A stretch of 64,000 nucleotides of DNA from Gemmatimonadota bacterium (lineage in GTDB: Bacteria; Gemmatimonadota; Gemmatimonadetes; Gemmatimonadales; Gemmatimonadaceae), in NCBI GenBank assembly GCA_026387915.1, contig JAPLKS010000014.1, forward strand, positions 124,001 to 188,000. The letters run 5' to 3'. Below, in pieces: positions 58,514 to 64,000 of this stretch. Position 1 is the stretch's first letter; every line of letters starts with the position of its first letter. The translations under genes were made by a program, and so were the position numbers. The notes below the pieces were generated by a model. It did not search any database and was not told where the DNA came from. It worked only from the letters and a program-made list of their open reading frames with translations.

Positions 58514-59404
58514 ATGAAAATATCTCTCTTCGCGCGAGTCGTGCGGTGCATCGCGGTTGCCATCGCGCTCGTTGCCGCACTTCCGAATCGCGCACACGCC
58601 ACGTGGTCGGTGATTGCCGTGGATATGGCTACCGGCCGTATCGTGATTGCGTCGGCGACCTGCGTCAACAGCAACGATCGCTTTCTTATGGGTGTCCAGG
58701 CCGTGGTGGTGCCTGGGTTCGGCGTTTCCGCCTGCCAAGCGGGTGTCGATGGCACCCATGCCAATCAGATGCTCGTCTTCGAGGAACTGAAAAAGGGGAC
58801 AGACCCCAAACGCATCATCGAAATGCTCAGCGCCGATCCGGCCTATCAGTCTCGGCAGTTCGGCATCGTCGATCTCAAAGGACGCATGGCCGGCCATTCG
58901 GGCCTCACCAACGGGTATGTGTCGCAGGACATGCACGGCCAAGTGCCGGGCACGCAGATCTACTACTCAATCCAAGGCAATATTCTGCGCCCGGGTGAGG
59001 TGGTCCCCAACGCCGTGCGGGCTTTTGTGAATACGAAGGGCGCGATCACCGACCGTGTGATGGCTGCGCTGGAGACGGCGGACAAGTTCGGAGGCGATAG
59101 CCGATGCACGTGCCCCGCGTTGCCAGACGGCTCGATGCCGGCGATCCCCTGTGAAGGGCGTACCGCGTATGTCGCGTATATCCTGATGGCCGAAAAGACC
59201 GACAAAGCCGGGGAAGGCGCGCTCCGGATGTCCGACTCCACGTGGGCGCACAATAACGGCAACTACACGATGTACCTCACGGTCACGCAACCCGAGCAGG
59301 GTGGGCCGAACGTGATTAAGCCGAACGAGAATCTAAATCCCGTGAAGACGCTTCGGATGCGCTACGATGCGTGGCGGAACCTCCAGCCGGCGTCATTCAA
59401 ATGA
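58514..59404 (+). CDS. Exported DUF1028 family protein
   Basis: 296 aa. A signal peptide ends near AHA (about residue 29), after which the DUF1028 domain starts with TWSVIAVDMATGRIVIASATC, read in parts. GVSACQAGVDGTHANQMLVFEEL (in parts near 76-98) and GRMAGHSGLTNGYVSQDMHG (near 136-155) are conserved in the family, which has an Ntn-hydrolase-like fold. If processing resembles Ntn hydrolases, the Thr at the mature N-terminus is a candidate nucleophile; this is speculation. ATG 58514 was chosen because it begins the signal peptide. The stop overlaps the next start by 4 bases (ATGA). Confidence 0.87.
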   Translation: MKISLFARVVRCIAVAIALVAALPNRAHATWSVIAVDMATGRIVIASATCVNSNDRFLMGVQAVVVPGFGVSACQAGVDGTHANQMLVFEELKKGTDPKRIIEMLSADPAYQSRQFGIVDLKGRMAGHSGLTNGYVSQDMHGQVPGTQIYYSIQGNILRPGEVVPNAVRAFVNTKGAITDRVMAALETADKFGGDSRCTCPALPDGSMPAIPCEGRTAYVAYILMAEKTDKAGEGALRMSDSTWAHNNGNYTMYLTVTQPEQGGPNVIKPNENLNPVKTLRMRYDAWRNLQPASFK

Positions 59405-60108
59405 GGACGGCATCCATGCTACGGACTTTCGGGGGAGTTGCACGCAGCCATCGCTTGGCGCTCCTGGTTTTCTGCTTGATAAGCGCCACCACGGCAGTCC
59501 AGGCGCAGGCCACGGCCGCTCGCGGTGGCGGCGGTGGCGGGGGTGGCGGGGGTGGCGGGCGTGGTGCCATTCGTATCATGACGCTGACGTCGTCAGCGTT
59601 CCACGACGGCGGGATGATTCCCGAGAAGCACGCGCAGGCTGGTCGCGATGTGTCGCCGCCGCTCGCGTGGAGCGGCCAGCCTGATACCGTGGTCAGCTAC
59701 GTGCTTCTTGTCCACGACCTTGATGCGCCGGCCGGTGATGGCACCACCGACACGCTGCACTGGATGGTGTGGGGGATTCCGGGTTCCGTGACCGCGTTGG
59801 CAGAGGGACTGCCGCAGGGCACCACACTGGCACTCCCCGGTGTGGCGCCGAGTGTCAGTGGGGGGCGCGGCGGAGGCGCGACGCGGCAGCTCAGTGTGAC
59901 GGGTCCGAACTACCGTGGACCGGCGGCGCCGTCCACGGGTCCGGCACATCACTATCTCTTCGAGTTGTACGCGCTCGACATCAACGTCAATGTGCAGGCG
60001 GCGGGCCAGCAGACAGTGCCCACCCGCGAGGCGGTGTGGGATGCGATGAAAACACATATCCGCGCCAAGGGCACGTTGGTTGGGATGTACCGCAGGCCAG
60101 CGCCATAG
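59401..60108 (+). CDS. YbhB/YbcL family (PEBP) exported protein
   Basis: 235 aa. A signal peptide (about 1-36, ending VQAQA) is followed by a run of 12 glycines, then a phosphatidylethanolamine-binding-protein-like domain: IPEKHAQAGRDVSPPLAWSG, YVLLVHDLDAPAGDGTTDTLHWMVWGIPG (in parts) and TGPAHHYLFELYALD. The Asp-x-Asp-Ala-Pro and His-Trp residues form the PEBP ligand site. Bacterial members are called Raf-kinase-inhibitor-like by homology; their function is not settled. It overlaps the DUF1028 gene by 4 bases, so both are exported products of one message. Confidence 0.88.
   Translation: MRTASMLRTFGGVARSHRLALLVFCLISATTAVQAQATAARGGGGGGGGGGGGRGAIRIMTLTSSAFHDGGMIPEKHAQAGRDVSPPLAWSGQPDTVVSYVLLVHDLDAPAGDGTTDTLHWMVWGIPGSVTALAEGLPQGTTLALPGVAPSVSGGRGGGATRQLSVTGPNYRGPAAPSTGPAHHYLFELYALDINVNVQAAGQQTVPTREAVWDAMKTHIRAKGTLVGMYRRPAP
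59521..59570 (+). repeat. GGC/GGT trinucleotide-rich tract coding for polyglycine
   Basis: Repeated ggtggcggc and gggggtggc units encode twelve consecutive glycines directly after the signal peptide of the PEBP protein. Such tracts are prone to length change. Confidence 0.7.
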
Positions 60109-60237
60109 GTCGGCTCTACGTACGAGTATCGGTAGATCGAGACACACCGTCGCCCCTTTCTCCACGCCGACCATCTGGGGCATGGCATTTGTCGCGAGAC
60201 AGTGTCCGGTCAGCACCTAATCGCAGGGATTCCTCGC

Positions 60238-63126
60238 ATGAGATCGCCACGCTGCTTCGCGCCGTCCGTACGTCGCATTCTTCAGCTCTCGGCGGGGATG
60301 GCGCTCGTGGCGTGCGCGGCCACGGCGTCCGTCGCCCACGCGCAGGTGCTCCCGCCGAATCCAAACGGCCCCCAGGCCAACTGGGCGCTCTTTGAAAAGT
60401 TTAGTACTCCGAATGCGCGGTTGCTCTCGTATAGCACCACGATTTCCCCACGGTGGATCGGTCAGACCGATTCGCTCTTTTATAGCTGGCGCGATCACAC
60501 GGGCGAGCATTGGTACCTCGTGAACGCCACTACGCACGTCAAGAAGCCGCTCTTTGATCAAGCCAAGCTGGCCACCCAGCTCACCGTGCTGCGCAAAAAG
60601 GCCATCGACGCCTTCGCCCTCAACGAGCTGTTCACCGTCGTGAATATCACGAAGGATCACAAGCATTTCCGCTTCGCGGTTGACAGTCAACGCTTCAACT
60701 GGAACATCGCCACCGAAACGCTCACCAGCATGGGGCTGTATCGCGGTGCCCAGGATTCGCTGATGACGAAGGATGAAGAAGTGGACGCCGCGTTGGCGGC
60801 GAATGGCCGCGCCGGCGGAGGCGGTGGGCGCGGGGCAACAGCTGCCGGTGGTCGAGGCGCGGTTCCCGATATTCGTAACTGGGCGCCCGACAGTTCGGCG
60901 TTCGTCTTTGCGCGCAACCACAATCTGTATCTGTGGGAGAAAGCGAAGGGCGATACCGTCCAGATCACGCACGATGGTATGGAGAAGTTCAGCTACGCGG
61001 GCGGAGGCGGCCGTGGTGGGCAACAGGACACGACGCAGCAGGTGGTTGAAGAAACACTAGATGCGGCGGCCGCGGCCGCGCGCCCGTCTCGGCCGACCCT
61101 CACTTGGTCGCTCGACTCAAAGGCGTTTCACATCACCCGCACCGATAACCGCGGCGTCAAAAACATGTTCCTCGTGCGCTCGCTCACGGCGCCGCGCCCC
61201 ACGCTCATGCAGTACACGTACCCGATGCCGGGCGAAGACAGCATCCCCAAGCCGGAGCTGTGGACGTACCTGCGCGGGGAGAAAGAAGTGAAAAGAGCGC
61301 CGCTGGATCGGTGGCGCGATCAGCGCATCGTTGCCTCCGGCCAGGTGGGCGTGACACAGCAGGGAGGGCGTGGTGGCGGCGGTGGCGGCGCAGGCGGCGC
61401 GCAGGCGGTCACGAACTACTGGATGGGGAAGACCAGTTCGACCATCCGGGTGGTACGTCGCGATCGCTTGCAACGCAATGTGGAGTTCGTGGAACTCGAC
61501 GTCGCGACCGGCAAGACGAAAGTGTTGTTGACCGACTCCAAGGGCGACGTTGGATCGCTGGAACTGCAATCGCCGATCTACGTGAAGTCGGGCGGCGACT
61601 TCCTCTGGTTCTCCGAGCGCGACGGCTGGGGGCACTACTATCTGTATAGCTACGATGGCACGCTCAAACGGCAGTTGACGTCGGGCGAGTGGCGCGCCGA
61701 TGCCATTATTGGCATCGATAGTCTGAAGGGCGTTGCGTACATCCGGGGGCAGGGCCGCGAGCCGGGTGAGAATCTCTACAATACGCATTTGTATCGCGTG
61801 AATCTCGCGGACGGCGCCACGACGCTGCTCGACCCAGGCAACGCCTCGCACGCATCCACCCGTTCAGAGAATTTCCGTTGGATCGTGGATCAGTCGTCCC
61901 GCGTGGACACCGTGCCGCGTGTGCAACTGCGCGATGGAACCACGGGTAAGGTGGTGCTTGATCTCGAAACCGCTGATCTCTCGCGCCTGCGGGAAGCGGG
62001 GTGGAAGTTTCCCGAGACGTTCGAAACGCTCGCCGCCGATGGCGTGACGAGAATCTTTGGCAATCTGTGGAAGCCATTCGACTTCGACTCCACTAAGAAG
62101 TACCCGGTGATTGCCAATGTGTATCCGGGGCCGCAGACCGAATCGGTCAACGGAACCTTCAATGCCACGGCAGCGCCCCAACAGTTGGCGCAGTTGGGCT
62201 TCATCGTCATCCAAATCGGGAACCGCGGCGGCACGCCCGCGCGCTCGAGCATGTATCAGGACTTTAGCTACTTCGACATGCGCGATTACGCGCTCGCCGA
62301 TAAGAAAACCGGCATCGAACAGCTCGCCTCGCGCCATAAATGGATCGACCTCGATCGCGTGGGCATCTTTGGCCACTCGGGCGGCGGCTTCCTGACGGCA
62401 GCCGCATTGCTGCTGCCGCCGTACAACGAGTTCTTCAAGGTGGGCGTCAGCGAATCGGGCAACCACGACAACAACATCTACAACAACAACTGGTCCGAGC
62501 AGTACCACGGCCTGAAGTGGGTCGCGGCATCGGACACGGCGCGTCTCACCGCAGAAGCACGCTCCAAGGGACGTTCCGCCGACTTCGCGGCAGGCGCCGC
62601 CATCGTCACCACGGAACTTGGGGGGCGCGGAGCTGGGGCTGGTCGTGGTGGCGTCGGCACGGGTGGCCGAGGAGGCGTGGGGACAGGAGGTCGCGGTGTG
62701 GTGACCGGCGGGAGAAGTGGTGGCACCGGGGGCACCGGGGGCACCGGCGGAGCCGCAGGGCGTGGAGCGACCGTCGCGGACACCACGGCGACGCGTGCAG
62801 CCGGCGCACCCGTTGCAGCACCAGACAGCGTGTTCTGGATCTACGTGCCCACGAACATCGACATTGCGAACAATCTCAAGGGCAAGCTGCTCCTCGAGAC
62901 GGGCGATGAAGACAACAACGTGAGCCCCAGCAACACGATCCGCCTGATCAATGCGCTCATTCTGAGTGGCAAGCGGTTCGACTTTATGCTCTATCCTGGC
63001 CAGCCGCATGCGTACGGTCCGATGGCGCCATACGCATTTCAGTTGCAGGCGGAGTATTTCGCGGAGTTCCTGCTCGGCGATCGCAGTTTCCGTATGAGCG
63101 CGGATTTCAAGAAACACACGCCCTAA
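60238..63126 (+). CDS. Large secreted S9 family peptidase (DPP IV-like) with glycine-rich inserts
   Basis: 962 aa. A signal peptide ends near AHAQ (about residue 36). A long propeller-like domain runs to about 590, then the hydrolase domain. The triad is Ser714 in GHSGGGF, Asp892 in GDEDNNVSP and His924 in GQPHAYG. Glycine-rich inserts occur near 192-207, 250-265, 375-390 and, largest, 798-850 inside the catalytic domain between Ser and Asp, where GGRG and GTGG repeats predominate. ATG 60238 with AGGGA upstream starts the signal. It should digest peptides outside the cytoplasm. The gene ends 60 bases before a strong terminator. Confidence 0.92.
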   Translation: MRSPRCFAPSVRRILQLSAGMALVACAATASVAHAQVLPPNPNGPQANWALFEKFSTPNARLLSYSTTISPRWIGQTDSLFYSWRDHTGEHWYLVNATTHVKKPLFDQAKLATQLTVLRKKAIDAFALNELFTVVNITKDHKHFRFAVDSQRFNWNIATETLTSMGLYRGAQDSLMTKDEEVDAALAANGRAGGGGGRGATAAGGRGAVPDIRNWAPDSSAFVFARNHNLYLWEKAKGDTVQITHDGMEKFSYAGGGGRGGQQDTTQQVVEETLDAAAAAARPSRPTLTWSLDSKAFHITRTDNRGVKNMFLVRSLTAPRPTLMQYTYPMPGEDSIPKPELWTYLRGEKEVKRAPLDRWRDQRIVASGQVGVTQQGGRGGGGGGAGGAQAVTNYWMGKTSSTIRVVRRDRLQRNVEFVELDVATGKTKVLLTDSKGDVGSLELQSPIYVKSGGDFLWFSERDGWGHYYLYSYDGTLKRQLTSGEWRADAIIGIDSLKGVAYIRGQGREPGENLYNTHLYRVNLADGATTLLDPGNASHASTRSENFRWIVDQSSRVDTVPRVQLRDGTTGKVVLDLETADLSRLREAGWKFPETFETLAADGVTRIFGNLWKPFDFDSTKKYPVIANVYPGPQTESVNGTFNATAAPQQLAQLGFIVIQIGNRGGTPARSSMYQDFSYFDMRDYALADKKTGIEQLASRHKWIDLDRVGIFGHSGGGFLTAAALLLPPYNEFFKVGVSESGNHDNNIYNNNWSEQYHGLKWVAASDTARLTAEARSKGRSADFAAGAAIVTTELGGRGAGAGRGGVGTGGRGGVGTGGRGVVTGGRSGGTGGTGGTGGAAGRGATVADTTATRAAGAPVAAPDSVFWIYVPTNIDIANNLKGKLLLETGDEDNNVSPSNTIRLINALILSGKRFDFMLYPGQPHAYGPMAPYAFQLQAEYFAEFLLGDRSFRMSADFKKHTP
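62630..62770 (+). repeat. Glycine-rich coding repeat within the S9 catalytic domain
   Basis: Imperfect GGT/GGC-rich units, including three 9-base copies of ggcaccggg at about 62722-62747, encode a Gly/Arg/Thr stretch between the catalytic Ser and Asp of the peptidase. Confidence 0.7.
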
Positions 63127-63185
63127 CCATCCGTTCCGCGTCCGAGGACGAGGCGCGGGACCGGAAACTTCTATAAGGCTGTTCG

Positions 63186-63217
63186 AAAACGGGCGATTCC
63201 TCAGAATCGCCCGTTTT
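63186..63217 (+). terminator. Rho-independent terminator after the third S9 peptidase
   Basis: Fourteen-base perfect arms (aaaacgggcgattc / gaatcgcccgtttt) with a CTCA loop end in TTTT. The inner stem is the same as in the terminator at 58398-58429, although the downstream and upstream genes differ. Confidence 0.9.
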
Positions 63218-63329
63218 CTCGTATTATGGCGGCATCGGTCATCTTGTCCGATCCGACGTTCAGGCCTAGCTTCTTTACAGGTAAGGCGGCTGTTCGCCGC
63301 GCCTCCCTTTCCGTGCGAGCCAGCGCCCT

Positions 63330-64000
63330 GTGAGTCCATCGGCCACCTCATCGTCGCATCCGGGCGGAGCTCCCGCCGGCGCATTGCCAGCGCTGGTTGA
63401 GATGATCTCCGAGCTGGCCTCGAGTCGGTCACTCGAAGCCAACGTGGTGCGTTGCCTGACGATCCTCAGCAACGCATTGTCGGCGACTGAGGCAACCGTG
63501 TGGCTCCGCGCGGGTGACGCGCTGGTGCGCGCGTGGGGCGTCGGGGAAAGCTCGCTCGACGTCGACACCGTCATTGCTGCGCTGCAACCGGCGTCCGGCG
63601 ATGTGTTGGTGCGTGCGCTCTCCATTGGCGAGACCGGTCATGCGGGCGCCGACGACGCCGTAACGGCGGGTTTGCTCGCCGTGCGAACACCACGCCCGCT
63701 GACCACGGACGAGGTCGTACTCATGACGGCGCTGGCCAATCTGCTGTGGCCTGCGCTGGCCCATGCGGAACGCAGCCGGATGCTCGAGGTTGAGGTCGAG
63801 GCGCGCACCGCCGAAATCGAACGCGAACGGCGCTTTACCGAAAAGATCATCGACGCGCTGCCGGTGGGCTTGTACGTGATCGACCGCGAATACCGAATCC
63901 AAGCGTGGAATCGCAAACGCGAAACGGGGATGCAGGGTGTGAGCCGCGAGGAGGCCATCGGCCGCACCATCTTTGAAATTCTCCATCGCCAGCCGTCCGA
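63330..64000 (+). CDS. Sensory protein with GAF-like and PAS domains (3' end outside window)
   Basis: The frame is open from GTG 63330 to the window end, giving 223 codons. Residues about 20-145 look like a GAF-type domain (LVEMISELASSRSLEANVVRCLTILS in parts, then TVWLRAGDALVRAWGVG). Residues about 150-175 form a charged helix likely to be a coiled coil (VEVEARTAEIERERRF). A PAS domain begins at IIDALPVGLYVIDREYRIQAWN, read in parts, near 178. This layout is usual for sensor histidine kinases or diguanylate cyclases, but the output domain is not visible. The GTG start is the first in-frame start in the conserved region and has no strong ribosome binding site, so it is tentative. Confidence 0.75.
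   Translation, partial: MSPSATSSSHPGGAPAGALPALVEMISELASSRSLEANVVRCLTILSNALSATEATVWLRAGDALVRAWGVGESSLDVDTVIAALQPASGDVLVRALSIGETGHAGADDAVTAGLLAVRTPRPLTTDEVVLMTALANLLWPALAHAERSRMLEVEVEARTAEIERERRFTEKIIDALPVGLYVIDREYRIQAWNRKRETGMQGVSREEAIGRTIFEILHRQPS

Noticed and set aside
62630-62770. GGC-rich direct repeats considered as a CRISPR or mobile element
   Set aside because: Repeats are short, in frame and without unique spacers, inside a peptidase gene.
61864-63432. A 522-codon minus-strand frame over the third S9 peptidase
   Set aside because: It covers the Ser, Asp and His motifs of the real gene antisense and has no recognisable domain.

Overview
The window is GC-rich, densely coded chromosomal DNA from a Gram-negative bacterium. 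Several traits suggest Gemmatimonadota or a close relative: three secreted S9 peptidases with glycine-rich inserts, a DUF5117-type secreted metalloprotease, a small carboxypeptidase-regulatory/TonB-plug protein, an alternative complex III respiratory operon and very large multiheme cytochromes. This assignment is inferred from gene content; no rRNA is present. No transposase, phage gene, CRISPR array or integrase was seen. No intergenic gap exceeds 300 bases; the longest are 27761-28023 and 8349-8583.

Layout. 1-5151 (minus): secreted zinc metalloprotease (cut by the window edge), DNA polymerase IV, OmpA-family protein. 5329-12699 (plus): acetoacetyl-CoA synthetase, threonine dehydratase, HPPD, homogentisate dioxygenase, flavin reductase-like protein and an aminotransferase, which together look like a tyrosine/amino-acid catabolism block feeding acetoacetate to acetoacetyl-CoA. 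12677-14130 (minus): thioesterase and luciferase-like monooxygenase. 14244-18974 (minus): thrA-thrB-thrC operon with overlapping genes. 19100-36712: peptide and amino-acid scavenging genes (two S9 peptidases, APC permease, amidohydrolase), DUF502 and DUF302 proteins, a diheme cytochrome c, an ABC-2 exporter with a plug-domain protein, arginine decarboxylase, Mn-type superoxide dismutase, DedA and a TrmJ-like methyltransferase.

36834-57415 is the bioenergetic core. actABCDEF encodes alternative complex III (quinol:cytochrome c/HiPIP oxidoreductase), preceded by a perfect palindrome that matches the CRP-type consensus. After a tRNA-Ala(TGC) comes a complete system I cytochrome c maturation operon, ccmABCDEFGH, including a 53-codon ccmD. 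Directly behind it lies a four-gene block: a lipoprotein octa/nonaheme cytochrome, a NapC/NrfH-like membrane-anchored cytochrome with about 20 heme sites, a predicted outer-membrane beta-barrel and a 16-heme periplasmic cytochrome. I read this block as a candidate porin-cytochrome conduit carrying electrons from the quinone pool across the outer membrane. It carries about 45 heme sites, three of them unusual CX4CH, and sits next to the machinery that would attach the hemes. It is the most promising little-described system in the window.

57438-64000: small lipoprotein, peroxiredoxin, DUF1028 protein, YbhB-type PEBP protein, a third S9 peptidase, and the start of a GAF-like/PAS sensory protein that runs off the end. 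Many genes are translationally coupled (ATGA, GTGA or TTGA overlaps). Hairpin terminators separate most transcription units.
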